NCBI GenBank assembly: GCA_002005505.1
Contig: KV908534.1
Coordinates: 107,934-171,933, forward strand
DNA length: 64,000 bases
Source: Botryococcus braunii
Lineage: Eukaryota; Chlorophyta; Trebouxiophyceae
Direction: 5' to 3'
In this document: piece after piece, positions 20,753 to 31,340 of the stretch
Position numbering within the stretch: position 1 is the stretch's first letter
How the letters are laid out: each line of letters starts with the position of its first letter
Translations under genes and position numbers: made by a program
The notes under the pieces: generated by a model
The model's input: only the letters and a program-made list of their open reading frames with translations
What the model was told of the DNA's origin: nothing
The model's database searches: none

Positions 20753-23497
20753 TCAAACGGCCGTCTCGCCCCACGTGGGCGGGCCCAACTCCTGGTGACG
20801 GTGGTAGGCGTTGATGGTGTCCTTTGCGTGGTCGAACATGTCCAAGGGCTCCCAGTCGTCTCCGACGTCGTAACCTGACCACAGTACCCAGTACTGGTAG
20901 GCTGGGGTACCGTCCGGGAAGTGGAGGGCCCGGTTCCCCTTCATCAAGGGACAGTGACCCAGGATGCCGTCCACGACGTACTCGGCATTCTCCGTGCCGT
21001 CATCGCCCTTGACCATGCGTGGTCCCGGCTGGTATTTGTAAATGCTGAGGCGGTCTGGGTTACGTGGCCCCTTGTAGAGGTCCACATATTCCACGTTTAT
21101 GCGTGGGTGAAACTTCAGGGCGGCGGGGACGTCCAGCTCAACAGAGTTGGGATGGACGGCAGTGACCCGGAAGGGTCCAATCCGGCGCCTGGCAAGCTTT
21201 ATGTACTTCTGCGACGTCAGGGCGGCTGGGAACTTCGTCCGAAGGAGAACAAGGTCCCCCTCCTTATAGATCACAGCCCGGCGGTGGCGGTTCGCCTGGG
21301 CCGCCTGCCGCTCCTGAGCTGCAGCCAAAAACTTCCGTGCAAGAGTAAGGGAGTCTTGCATCTTCCGGAGGAAAAGATCTGCCCGATCTGCTTTCCCCCC
21401 CTCCATGTGTCCCATAGCAAATGGAATGTTTGGGTCCTGCCCATATGTCAAGCGGAACGGTGTGGTGTTGATCGAGGCTTGCCATGTATTGTTATAGGCA
21501 AACTCTGCAACAGCCAGATGGTTTTCCCATTCTTTAGGCTTATCCCAAACATAATGTTTGAGGTAGTCCTCAAGAATCCTGTTAACCCGTTCCGTTTGTC
21601 CGTCAGATTGTGGGTGATAGGCTGTAGACCGTGCAGGTTTGCAGCCTGTTAAATTTAGGAGTATATCCATAAATTTACTCACAAACTTAGGATCCCTATC
21701 CGACACAAGTTCCTCTGGAAATCCGTGGTATCTCCAGACTTTATCCCTTAGCAAAACTGCTACATCATATGAGTCAGCTTTTGTGGTGGTGGGCACAAAG
21801 TGAGCACACTTACTTAACCGGTCCACCACAACCCATATGGCATCATTCCCGTTTGCGCTCCGTGGCAACCCCGTTATGAAATCCATGGAAATGCTTTGCC
21901 ATTTCCTAGTCGGGATTTGCAAGGGGTGAAGGAGGCCTGCGGGCAACTTATTTGAAGCTTTGACCCTTTGACAAGAATCACAGTAGGCAACATATTCCCG
22001 CACGTCCTCTGTCATTCCCGGCCACCACCATTCCCGTTTCACCAGTTCATACATCTTGGCAAAACCAGGGTGTCCCACATACAAAGGTTCATGCAATGCC
22101 TTGAGTATATCTTGTCTTAGGTTTCTCCCCACGACTCCTTCCCCATCCTTCACCTCATAATGCCCTGGGACATACTTCCGTCCCTCCTTCCCATATTCCC
22201 ATATCCCATTCCTGAAATGCACCTTCCTTCTGTTCGACCTCTTTCCCAACCACTCATCATCCATGTATGCCCTCTTTACTAACTCTAGGAAGGGTTCACA
22301 CGTGTCAAGCTGCTGGGTGACTCCGCTCGGGCGGGCCCTCCCGCCGGAGTCCATTGCGACCCGGGGCTTGACACTCCTGAGCTCGGGCTCCGCTGGCTCG
22401 ACGTTGCGTCGGAGCTGCCTGGCCGCGAGGATTGGGACCCTGGACAAGGCATCTGCGACGTTAGTCTTGCCTGGCTCCCAAACCCAGAGTATGTCAAACT
22501 CCTGCAATCGCTCAGCCCACCTAGCTCTTCTCGGGCTAAGTCCTGCCTGTTGTTGCAAAAAGGTATTACACTTATGGTCAGTGGTTACGGTGACTGGTTT
22601 TCCTAACACATAACATCTCCATTCCTGTAGAGCATACACTACAGCCAGCAATTCCCTTTCCGTAGCAGAATAGTTACGCTCTGCACTATTCAACTTTTTG
22701 CTATAGTATGCTACTACTTTCCCGTCCTGCATGAGAACTGCTCCCACCCCAAAATCACTTGCATCACATGTCACTTGGAATGGTTTCCGAAGATCAGGTA
22801 GTGATAAGATAGGGGCCTCTACCAAAGCAGTCTTCAATGCTGAAAAAGATTCCTCCTGTTCCAATTCCCATTCCCATGCCCTCTTGCTGCTTGACAACTT
22901 TGTCAAGGGAGCAGCGATGGCACTGAAGTCCCTGATAAACTTCCTGAAGTAGTTTGCAAGGCCCAGAAACCTACGGACATCCGTGGTGTTTTTGGGTACG
23001 GGCCATTCCTTGACTACTTCCACCTTTTGTGGGTCCACCTTTAATCCATCCCTTCCAATGATATGCCCCAAGTATCGAAGTTCAGAACGCATGAACTCAC
23101 ACTTGGGTAGCTTGGCAAAGAGTTGCTTCTCTCGCAAGCGAGCGAAGACTTTTTCCAAATGAACATAATGCTTGTTTTCATCCTTGCTGAAAATGAGCAC
23201 ATCATCCAAATAGACAACGACAAATCCCTCCCGAATGAAATCATGGAAGATTTCATTCATCAGCCGCTGAAAAGTGGCCGGAGCATTCGTTAAACCAAAG
23301 GGGAGCACCAGAAACTCGTACAACCCGAATGGTGTTCTAAATGCTGTCTTTGGGATATCTTCTTCTTTAAGCCGGACCTGATGGTATCCGCTCAATAACT
23401 CCAGGCTTGAGAAGACCTTTGCTCCTTTGAGCCTATCAAGCAAATCATCAATCCGGGGCAAGGGGTACCTATCCGGAATGGTAATCTGGTTGACAGC
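20753..23497 (-). pseudogene. Gyp-2 RT (C-terminal part)-RNase H-integrase-chromodomain
   Basis: An open frame of more than 900 codons reads leftward from the Gyp-3 insertion point. The RT continues with PLPRIDDLLD, SGYHQVRL and YLDDVLIF (~23215). RNase H has TCDASDFGVGAVLM (~22765) and TTDHKCNTF. Integrase has its zinc finger (HPGF...CDSCQRVK, ~22060-21955), core MDFITGLP, SDRDPKF (~21690) and SDGQTERVNR (~21590). The C-terminus (YWVLWSGYDVGDDWEPLDMF, ~20850) is a divergent chromodomain. This part has no stop of its own. It is broken only because Gyp-3 separates it from the RT N-terminus at 29646-30463. Confidence 0.92.
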
Positions 23498-23685
23498 TGT
23501 AACGTTCCGAGTGCGAAGGGTCCGTTAGGGAGCCGATCGGCATCGAGCCGATAGCGCGTGATCGGAGAGCGGGGTACGATGACCTCATTATGTAATCTGG
23601 CCAGCTTGGCTGGCGGGGTGCTATCAGACGGGTCGCACCTGTGTGAGGTCATTCTCACACGAACTTGAGATCACAGGATACTACA
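23498..23685 (+). repeat. Gyp-3 5' LTR
   Basis: TGTAACGTTCCGAG...GATACTACA, no difference seen from 29458-29645. At 188 bp it is short for a Gypsy LTR. Confidence 0.95.
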
Positions 23686-23687
23686 AC

Positions 23688-23699
23688 TGGTATCGGCGA
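23688..23699 (+). other. Gyp-3 primer-binding site
   Basis: TGGTATCGGCGA, two bases after the LTR, complementary to a tRNA 3' end TCGCCGATACCA. The same 12-mer follows the 5' LTRs of Gyp-2 (39400-39411, minus), Gyp-4 (46287-46298, minus), Gyp-5 (46851) and Gyp-6 (51714). Confidence 0.8.
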
Positions 23700-23791
23700 G
23701 AGTTTCTAAAACCCGGGGTTTTAGATCTCTCGTGTATCTTGTGTGTGTTACGGACCTCGGGTCTGTGGTTGCGAACCGGGGGTTTGCGACG

Positions 23792-25240
23792 ATGGCTCTT
23801 CGTACTCTTGTAGAGGTACCGTTGGGCCTAAGAAACACGTTCACAGTAGTTGCTCCTGTCAGGAGGATTGCTTTGGGTCCCTTTTGGGACGATACTTGGG
23901 CTAATTGGGCCAAGAAGAACCCGCGCGTTCCGGATATCTCGGGCGGCTTGAGCTTCGAGAATTGTCGCGATTTCGCGAAATCAAAGCTCACAGAGATCAG
24001 AGCACTTGGAAATGCTGAGATCGCTGTGCAGCAGTTGGTTTGTGAAATCGGGATTTATTTCACGAAGCTCGAACCGATCGAGGTTCACCTGACGGAGCTG
24101 ACAAAGCAGCTGAACCTCCAGGTAGCTGGAGAGGGCGGGTTTAAGCCGGGTTTCGACTCGGTGGCGCATTTTGCCGAAATGCAGAGGCTCGCGTCGACGA
24201 AAACGGAGTATGTGACGAGAGTGTGGCAGCTGTACTTCATTGCTGCCGAGCTCGACACAGATTCTTCCGTCGGTCGTACCGAGGACCGCGTGGATATGTT
24301 GGAGGCCGAAGTTGCGGTGCTGAATCAACGCGTTGCAGGTGGGCACCCCACTTCTGGTCCTTCCGTTGACGTGTTGAATTCGGAATTCAATGCGAAGAGA
24401 ACAACTGAACCTTCACGTGGGCCCTTTCGGCGCCCACCGGCTCCGTTGTTTAATGGGGAAAAGGAGGGGACTGACATAATCACTTGGCTCGGTCAATTTG
24501 ATGATTATTCGTGCATTTTGGGCCTCCGTGATGATGAATTAGTGTCCCACGCGTCCCTTTGCCTTACTGGTCGAGCCGCTAAGGAATGGGCGCTCCTTAA
24601 AAGGTCCCTTTCTGTTCAGGGAAAGGATGTGAAGGACTTTGCCGTTTTCAAGACTTCTCTTCTCGCTCATTTCGTTGAAGTTGAAGTAGAAAATACTGTG
24701 CGCCCTCGTTTGGCGCGTCTAAGGCAAACGAAGTCCGTTGCAGCTTACCATGCTACGTTCCGTGCTATCATGGTTGAAGCTGTCAAGTATCCTATCTCGG
24801 GCCCTGAAGCTTGTGCTTACTTTAGGGCGGGGTTAAAACCAAACATACTGGAGGTTTTAACACGAGACTCTCTTGTGCGAAATGAGCTTGGCAATCTGGA
24901 TATGGTTGTTCAAGCTGCCATGGAAGCTGAATCCTTCTTACGTATGCTGCCGGGTGCAGCGAACGAGAAGGAGACCCAGGAGCTGAAGGCCTTGCTCAAG
25001 GGTAAGCGCGCGGCAGACGGGGATGCTGTTCCACCCCCCAAGCGCGCTGCCTTTGGGAAGCCCTCGGGCTCCACGAGTGGATCTGGTGCTGGGCCTTCGG
25101 GCACGCAACCCAATGCGTATGCCGCGAGGATGAAGCGTGAGGGCCGCTGCTACAAGTGCGGGGAACTGGGCCATACGGCCAAGTTCTGCAAGAAGCCTGA
25201 TGCCCACGACAAGGGCAAGGGCAAGGCACCTGCTTCCTGA
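23792..25240 (+). CDS. Gyp-3 gag (482 aa)
   Basis: Structural capsid/nucleocapsid protein. The first ATG of the frame is at 23792 (MALRTLVEVPLG); upstream in-frame sequence has only a GTG. The central part has the retrotransposon gag domain (FNGEKEGTDIITWLGQF through FRAGLKPNILEVL, roughly residues 215-370). A basic A/G/S/P-rich linker leads to a single zinc knuckle CYKCGELGHTAKFC (25148-25189) and a GKGKGK tail. It ends in TGA. The pol ATG is 42 bases further in the same frame, with no stop between, which suggests stop readthrough or reinitiation, not frameshifting. Confidence 0.94.
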   Translation: MALRTLVEVPLGLRNTFTVVAPVRRIALGPFWDDTWANWAKKNPRVPDISGGLSFENCRDFAKSKLTEIRALGNAEIAVQQLVCEIGIYFTKLEPIEVHLTELTKQLNLQVAGEGGFKPGFDSVAHFAEMQRLASTKTEYVTRVWQLYFIAAELDTDSSVGRTEDRVDMLEAEVAVLNQRVAGGHPTSGPSVDVLNSEFNAKRTTEPSRGPFRRPPAPLFNGEKEGTDIITWLGQFDDYSCILGLRDDELVSHASLCLTGRAAKEWALLKRSLSVQGKDVKDFAVFKTSLLAHFVEVEVENTVRPRLARLRQTKSVAAYHATFRAIMVEAVKYPISGPEACAYFRAGLKPNILEVLTRDSLVRNELGNLDMVVQAAMEAESFLRMLPGAANEKETQELKALLKGKRAADGDAVPPPKRAAFGKPSGSTSGSGAGPSGTQPNAYAARMKREGRCYKCGELGHTAKFCKKPDAHDKGKGKAPAS

Positions 25241-25282
25241 AGGTATGGGCCTTCAGACCAAGCGGGGGCTGATGTAAGTCCA

Positions 25283-28200
25283 ATGCAGATTGTCGCTAAT
25301 GCTTTCCACCCAGATGCTGAGGTGCAAAAGCTGACTATGACTTTTGATGGCCAGGTGCAAGGCGTGCACTGCCAGGTATTGGCTGACTCTGGAGCTAGCT
25401 GCAACATCATCAGCGCAGCGCTCGCGGATAGACTTGGTCTACAAATAGAGTCACCACCGGAGAAGGCAGTGTTGCAAATGGCCAATGGCATGGAAGTTGA
25501 TCATCTTGGGCATGTTACAATCTCTGTGACGATCCAGGGTTACCGTTTTGCTGCGGTAACTTGTACAGTGATGCATGTTCACTCCTGTGAGTGGGATGTG
25601 TTGTTAGGGCAGCAATGGTTGACCAGAGCTCGTGCTAGTGTGAACTTCGATGACAAATGTGTCACTGGGTACACTAGGAAGGGTAAGCCCTTTCGGTTAC
25701 GATGTAAGGACAACATCGCCATGACTGACTCTGATTGTACAGATGTAAAGAAGTTAGTCATAACGATGGTACAGGCCAAGCGTCTTGCGCGCGCGGGGTG
25801 TAAAACGTTCTTATCATCTGTAACGCAATTGCTGTCTTCTGAAGCATCGCTTGTGGAAGTACCTGTGAGTGTGCACTCTTTGCTACAAGAGTTTGCAGAT
25901 GTCTTCCCTGAAGACGTGCCAGGGCTACCCCCTGACCGTCCTGGGGTTTCTCACACAATCCCTCTGATTGATCCACATGCGAAGCCTCCATCCCGACCCT
26001 TCTACCGACTGTCTCGTTCGGAGGTGATGGAAGCTGAAAGACAGGTGAAGCTGCTCCTGGAGAAGAAGTTCATAGAACCTTCAACTTCTCCTTACGGTGC
26101 ACCTATCCTGTTTGTCCAGAAGAAGGACGGTGGTTTGCGGATGGTTATTGACTATCGCGCACTTAACAAACTCACCGTCAAGAACAAGTACCCAATGCCT
26201 CGCATTGATGATGCACTGGATCAGCTTCAAGGTGCGACCTTGTTTACAAGTCTGGACTTGACATCAGGGTACCATCAGATCCGGATATCCGACGAGGATG
26301 TGCCTAAGACTGCCTTTCGTACACCCGACGGATTGTTTCACTGGCGTGTCTTGCCGTTCGGATTGACGAACGCGCCGGCAACTTTTCAGACGGCAATGAA
26401 TACAATATTCCGGCCGTATCTGCATAAGTTTGTCTTGGTGTACTTAGATGACATCCTCATCTACAGTAAGACACCAGAGGAGCATTGCCAGCATTTGCGG
26501 CAAGTGTTGGAGCTTCTTCGAGAGCATCAGCTCTATGCAAATATGAAGAAGTGCTCCTTCGCTAAGTCTGAGGTGGCTTACTTGGGCCATATTGTCTCTT
26601 CTGAGGGCGTGAAGGTTGACCCACGCAAGACTGCTGCAGTCTACAATTGGCCTAAGCCCACGTGCTTGACGGAGCTGCGATCCTTTCTTGGATTAGCAAC
26701 ATACCTCCGTAAGTTCATTCGAGACTTTGCAAGGCTGGCCATGCCCCTGCATGGCATGACTCGCAAGGGTGTCCTTTGGGACTGGAAGAGCTCGTGTCAG
26801 CAAGCCTTTGATGCTATTAAGCAGGCTTTGACTCAAGCTCCGTGCTTGGCTTTCCCGGATTTCTCTAAGCCGTTTGAGGTGCATACGGATGCCTCACTGG
26901 CAGGTCTTGGGGCCGTCTTATATCAAGAGGGCCGCCCCATTGCCTTTGAGAGTCGTCGCCTCACACCGGCAGAAATCAATTATCCAACTGGGGAGCAAGA
27001 GCTGCTAGCAGTGGTTCACGCCTTAACGGTGTGGCGCTGTTATCTTGAAGGTGGGCCGGAGTTCCGCGTGGTCACTGACCACAAGGCTATTACCTACCTT
27101 GATACTGTGGCACAGTTGAGCCGCCGCCAGACACGTTGGGCAGAGTTTCTCTCCCGGTTCCATTTCACATGGGAACATATGGCGGGTGCCTCAAATGTGG
27201 TTGCCGATGCGCTGAGCCGCACGCCGGTGGGATATTCACCTCCAAACTCATTGGTGAACACTGTTGTGGTTCGTTCCACTCGTTCATACGTTTCGGAGGG
27301 TCCCCCTTGTCTTCCAAATCGCTCCCTTCGGAATGTCATTTGCGCCGTTACCCGGGCACAGGGTACTCCCTTGGCTGTAGAGGCTCGTGGTATGGGACAC
27401 GAGTCTAGGCCTCCTTCAGGTGGGGGAGAGGGCATGACGTGGAAGGACAAGTTTGTGCGTGGTTATCAGGAAGACCTTTGGTTCAAGGAACCTAGCAATG
27501 TGGCGCCTCTGGTCGCACACGACGGCTTCCTGTTATACGAAGGAAAGATAGTTGTGCCGCATGCATTTGGGCTTAGATCCCACCTTATGGAAGAAATGCA
27601 TGATAGCCCGTATGCTGGACACCAAGGTGTGAACAAAACCCTGAAGCTGGTTGCCCGCCATTATTGGTGGCCGACGATGACACAGGATGTAACGCAGTAC
27701 GTGACTCACTGTCACCTCTGCCAGAAGAACAAGGCAAGACATGCAAAGCCTTCGGGGCTGTTGCATCCCCTTGAGCTTCCGCATAAACCGTGGGACACGG
27801 TGACCATGGACTTCATCACCCAGTTGCCTCGCACCAGGGATGGGCATGATGCCATACTGGTTGTGGTGGACAAGCTGTCGAAGATGGTTCACTTGGTGGC
27901 TACGCAGACCACGGCGACTGCTGAGCAGACAGCGAAGCTGTTTGTGGATCACATTTGGAAGCTCCACGGAGTGCCTAGGAAAGTGGTGTCTGACAGGGAT
28001 CCCCTGTTCACGAGCCACTTCACTCGAGCCTTGTGTCGGATGCTTGGGACCAAGCAGGCCATGTCAACGGCGTATCATCCTCAGACGGATGGGCAGACAG
28101 AACGTGTGAACCGTGTTCTTGAAGACATGCTTCGCATGTATGTGTCTCAGTCACAGACTGACTGGGACGAGAAGCTGTCGTGTGCTGAGTTTGCTATCAA

Positions 28201-28837
28201 CAATGCAGAGCACTCCAGCACAGGCTTCACGCCGTTCATGTTGAACTATGGTCATCACCCGTACCTACCAGTATCGGTGCTGCCAGAGTTCAGGGTCCCG
28301 GCTGCCTCGAGCTTTGTCCAACGCATTCAGCGTTTAGTGGCAGAAGCGCGGCGCACACATCGCATTGCGACGGAACGCCAGGCACGTTACGCTAACACGA
28401 AGCGTAAGGATGTCACGTTCGCTCCAGGAGATTGGGTCCTGTTGTCGGCTAAGAATCTGAGGTTCAAAGAGGGCACACCGAAGCTGTTGCCTAGGTGGGT
28501 CGGGCCGTTCCAGGTTGCCAAGGCAATAGGGGGCAACTCCTATGAGTTGATCCTCCCGGCACGCTGGAGGATACATGACGTGTTCCATGTATCACGGCTG
28601 GAACGATACCGCCGAGATGGCACGGTCCAACCACCACCACCTGCAGAGGTGCTGGAGGGGGAGGACGAGTACGAGGTTGAGAAAATTCTCGACCACCGGA
28701 AGGCTCGCCGTATGCATGAGTTCCTGGTTCGGTGGGTGGGATACTCCCCTGAACATGACACGTGGGAATCAGAGGCGAACTTGCGGAATGCCCCTGGGGC
28801 GTTGAAGGAGTATTGGGCACGGGTCAAGACGGGCTAG
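25283..28837 (+). CDS. Gyp-3 pol: protease-RT-RNase H-integrase-chromodomain (1184 aa)
   Basis: Complete pol in one frame. Aspartic protease ADSGASCNIISA at residue ~33; RT core with VIDYRALNKLT (~287), LTSGYHQIRI (~325) and YLDDILIYSK (~387); RNase H HTDASLAGLGAVLY (~534) and VTDHKAITYL (~596); integrase zinc finger HQGVNKTLKL...CHLCQKNK (~781-820), catalytic core MDFITQLP (~843), SDRDPLFTSHF (~903) and TDGQTERVNR (~935). A C-terminal chromodomain (YEVEKILDHRKARR...FLVRWVGYSPEHDTWE, ~1130-1165) has the aromatic residues expected for methyl-lysine binding. That links integration to histone marks in known chromoviruses. No frame break was seen. Confidence 0.96.
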   Translation: MQIVANAFHPDAEVQKLTMTFDGQVQGVHCQVLADSGASCNIISAALADRLGLQIESPPEKAVLQMANGMEVDHLGHVTISVTIQGYRFAAVTCTVMHVHSCEWDVLLGQQWLTRARASVNFDDKCVTGYTRKGKPFRLRCKDNIAMTDSDCTDVKKLVITMVQAKRLARAGCKTFLSSVTQLLSSEASLVEVPVSVHSLLQEFADVFPEDVPGLPPDRPGVSHTIPLIDPHAKPPSRPFYRLSRSEVMEAERQVKLLLEKKFIEPSTSPYGAPILFVQKKDGGLRMVIDYRALNKLTVKNKYPMPRIDDALDQLQGATLFTSLDLTSGYHQIRISDEDVPKTAFRTPDGLFHWRVLPFGLTNAPATFQTAMNTIFRPYLHKFVLVYLDDILIYSKTPEEHCQHLRQVLELLREHQLYANMKKCSFAKSEVAYLGHIVSSEGVKVDPRKTAAVYNWPKPTCLTELRSFLGLATYLRKFIRDFARLAMPLHGMTRKGVLWDWKSSCQQAFDAIKQALTQAPCLAFPDFSKPFEVHTDASLAGLGAVLYQEGRPIAFESRRLTPAEINYPTGEQELLAVVHALTVWRCYLEGGPEFRVVTDHKAITYLDTVAQLSRRQTRWAEFLSRFHFTWEHMAGASNVVADALSRTPVGYSPPNSLVNTVVVRSTRSYVSEGPPCLPNRSLRNVICAVTRAQGTPLAVEARGMGHESRPPSGGGEGMTWKDKFVRGYQEDLWFKEPSNVAPLVAHDGFLLYEGKIVVPHAFGLRSHLMEEMHDSPYAGHQGVNKTLKLVARHYWWPTMTQDVTQYVTHCHLCQKNKARHAKPSGLLHPLELPHKPWDTVTMDFITQLPRTRDGHDAILVVVDKLSKMVHLVATQTTATAEQTAKLFVDHIWKLHGVPRKVVSDRDPLFTSHFTRALCRMLGTKQAMSTAYHPQTDGQTERVNRVLEDMLRMYVSQSQTDWDEKLSCAEFAINNAEHSSTGFTPFMLNYGHHPYLPVSVLPEFRVPAASSFVQRIQRLVAEARRTHRIATERQARYANTKRKDVTFAPGDWVLLSAKNLRFKEGTPKLLPRWVGPFQVAKAIGGNSYELILPARWRIHDVFHVSRLERYRRDGTVQPPPPAEVLEGEDEYEVEKILDHRKARRMHEFLVRWVGYSPEHDTWESEANLRNAPGALKEYWARVKTG

Positions 28838-29457
28838 GACCCGGGAGACACACAAATGGCCTTGAGTCGGGCTGTTGTCACTTCGGGGGTCGTGGCATTC
28901 GATCCACATGTCCAGTCGACGGGACATCCCTCGTTAGCGGCGAAGTGGTTGCGTTGTTCAACATGTCGTCCTACTCAATAGCTCCTCCCTGTCCCTGGCT
29001 ATGCCAATGGAAGGGCCCTATTCCGTTCACTGCGGACTTAGTAGCACCTCAGATAGTCTCAAGGGCATGGTGCACCCCGGGTCCTGGACTCGGTGTCTGA
29101 GAGTCTCTGCTGATGGTGGGTTGTGACTCTAGAGTAACCATGTACTCTAAGCGCTATGGTGATGGTCAGTGAAACCCCGAATAGCTTGATTAGCCAGATG
29201 GATTTCTGGTGACGGAGGTTGTACTTCCGGGAGTGCTCCGCGGGCAGTCCAAATGAGCATGGGTGTGGATTGTCGTTACCACTAGTCTGCCGGGACTAGG
29301 GTGGCGGGTGGCTGGGCAAGAGGTATGGGACTCTTGTCTGTAGGGCTCCCTGCGAAGGTGGCTGGTCAGGACGTGATACACTCTTGACTGTAGTGCTTCC
29401 TGTGTGGGAGATGCATCCCCCTCAATCCGAGACGGCTTGAGCCTAGGTGGGGGAGGG
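28838..29457 (+). other. Gyp-3 3' untranslated region
   Basis: 620 bp between the pol stop and the 3' LTR. No gene recognised. It ends in the polypurine tract GGTGGGGGAGGG. Confidence 0.7.
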
Positions 29458-29645
29458 TGTAACGTTCCGAGTGCGAAGGGTCCGTTAGGGAGCCGATCGG
29501 CATCGAGCCGATAGCGCGTGATCGGAGAGCGGGGTACGATGACCTCATTATGTAATCTGGCCAGCTTGGCTGGCGGGGTGCTATCAGACGGGTCGCACCT
29601 GTGTGAGGTCATTCTCACACGAACTTGAGATCACAGGATACTACA
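29458..29645 (+). repeat. Gyp-3 3' LTR
   Basis: 188 bp, same sequence as the 5' LTR, followed by the target duplication ACAGC. Confidence 0.95.
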
Positions 29646-30463
29646 ACAGCTCTATAATCAATTACCATCCTATAAGTTCCTTCCTTCTTTTTAAGAAAAA
29701 GAACAGGAGATGCATAAGGTGAGTGACTAGGCCGGATGTGCCCTAATGCGAGAAGCTCATCCACTGTTTTAGTACACTCTTCCATTTCTAGAGAAGATAA
29801 ACGATAAGCAGGCTTATTAGGAGGTACAGAGCCAGGTTGTATCCTGATGGTGTGATACACCTGTCTATGCGGTGGCAATCCTGGCAAACCTTGAGGAAAC
29901 AAATCACTGTACTCCCTAAGGAGCACCCCCAATTGTTCCGGTTTGCCCTTCAACACCTCCTCCAATCCCAAGGATCCCGTGAGCTTACCCGACGACGACG
30001 TTTGTTCCTCCTCCTCCTCCTCTATTATTCCCTCTTCCTCCCCCTCCACTGGGGGTTCCGAGAATAATTCCGGGACCGGCCCGCCCTGGGTACCCGGTCC
30101 CGTGGAGTTGGTTGAGGAGATGTGAAATTCGTCGTCGGAGGGATCGAGCCCGTTTTCCTCCAGGGATGTTTCCTGCTCATCCCATGCATACTCTTCAGGT
30201 CTCATGACAACATTCAACAGACAAAGTCTCCATTGATCTACTTTGTTCTTCCCCTTCCTCACTATGTTCATACCCCATTGCAACGTGCAGGGTAAGACTT
30301 TCCTGTGAGGGTCCAACGTTACCCACTTCCCTTGATGTTTTATTTATGCTTTCCCAACCCCAACACTGACTGTGGCTTCCCTGGGAGACATCCAGTCTTG
30401 ACCCAAAATGAGATCCACTCCCTCCATGATAGAATCACATACAAAGAAAGTATGGCGGGTGAC
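29646..30463 (-). pseudogene. Gyp-2 protease C-terminus and RT N-terminus
   Basis: Middle piece of Gyp-2 between the Gyp-3 and Copia-3 insertions. It contains the protease end (GVDLILGQDW), a Glu-rich linker (EEEEEEQ near 30015), and the RT start with YHTIRIQPG, AYRLSSLEMEE and MVIDYRAV, which joins 23497 after Gyp-3 is removed. One in-frame TAA interrupts it near 30345 (GKA-stop-IKHQGKW), so the copy was defective independently of the insertions. Confidence 0.88.
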
Positions 30464-31157
30464 TGTTGAGTTCTGAACATTATTATTGAATGCCTTGTGC
30501 TTTAAGTGATCTTCATGTGTGCACTATTAGGATATGGGTCCATTGAGAACATAAGGTACCTTGAGACACGGCAGATTCTGGACGTTTTCGAACATAAGGT
30601 ACAATCCTATCTAGATCACACGTTTGTCGGATGAACTCTTAAGGCTGCCCCACCGGAGTGAATACCAACTGGTTGTGAAAGATGCTGGGCATCACCAGAT
30701 GCTAGTCTTGTCCGACAGTTGTGTGTGGCACTCAGCAGACAGTCGTACGGACTGTAGCTGGAGTAACTTCGTCTATTGACGACCTGTCTGCTTTGTACAG
30801 GTACGGTGCGGCAGTGTGTGTTGTATCATTGTTGCTATTGTGAGAGTGAACAAGCTTAGTGTACCCTGTAGTCACTCAAACAGATAAGGGACAGTGACTT
30901 CAGGGAGTATAGGCATGTACTTGAACGTAGCCGTCTAGAGCCTTATCTAGTGATTGCTTGATCGGTGCTTGTGTACAAGATAATGATGTAACGGAACTGG
31001 TTGTGAAAGATGCTGGGCATCACCAGATGCTAGTCTTGTCCGACAGTTGTGTGTGGCACTCAGCAGACAGTCGTACGGACTGTAGCTGGAGTAACTTCGT
31101 CTATTGACGACCTGTCTGCTTTGTACAGGGAAAGCCGATTGCCCATAACCTTTCACA
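30464..31157 (+). repeat. Copia-3 5' LTR with internal duplication
   Basis: TGTTGAGTTCTG...CCTTTCACA. A ~134-bp unit is repeated at about 30667-30800 and 30995-31128 (period 328). Copy 1 ends TGTACAG|GTACGG and copy 2 ends TGTACAG|GGAAAG, again intron-like. Palindrome AAGGTACCTT near 30553-30562 and a second ATAAGGTAC near 30594-30602. The end, GCCCATAACC, complements the primer site. Confidence 0.95.
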
Positions 31158-31190
31158 GGTTATGGGCCCACGCCCTTCCAGCTGAGCCAA
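31158..31190 (+). other. Copia-3 primer-binding site, half-tRNA initiator tRNA-Met type
   Basis: GGTTATGGGCCCACG directly follows the LTR. The next bases (CCCTTCCAGCTGAGCCA) also resemble the complement of the tRNA 5' half, as in Copia-1. Confidence 0.8.
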
Positions 31191-31256
31191 GTAAAAGCAG
31201 GAGTGAAGGTCGTCTACGGATGGGTCAGACGTAAGCGTCAACAAAGGAGCTCGAGC

Positions 31257-31340
31257 ATGGCGCAGCGGCGCAAGGGAACTCGAGTGTACCAGGACCATTA
31301 TCTTACTCACAGTTTACCTTTCTGGGAAATTCATAATTGA
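31257..31340 (+). CDS. Copia-3 short leader ORF (27 aa, basic N-terminus)
   Basis: ATG-initiated ORF beginning MAQRRKGTRV, ending at TGA, in the leader between primer site and gag. Its MA-plus-basic start recalls the MAKKR/MAKRR starts of the Copia-2 and Copia-4 leader ORFs, but no H3-like stretch is present. It could be a vestige or chance. Confidence 0.25.
   Translation: MAQRRKGTRVYQDHYLTHSLPFWEIHN

Larger units (their letters stand above)
23498..29645 (+). mobile_element. Gyp-3: complete chromodomain Ty3/gypsy element
   Basis: 6148 bp with two 188-bp LTRs that read as identical, the duplication ACAGC at 23493-23497 and 29646-29650, a primer site, intact gag and pol and a polypurine tract (GGTGGGGGAGGG) before the 3' LTR. 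Inserted into the Gyp-2 RT in the opposite orientation. Probably the youngest Gypsy insertion here. Confidence 0.97.

Noticed and set aside
31240..31275. A tRNA-like stretch (TGGCGCAGCGG) in the Copia-3 leader resembling the initiator tRNA 5' part
   Set aside because: Only about 11 bases match, with no cloverleaf and no tRNA promoter boxes.
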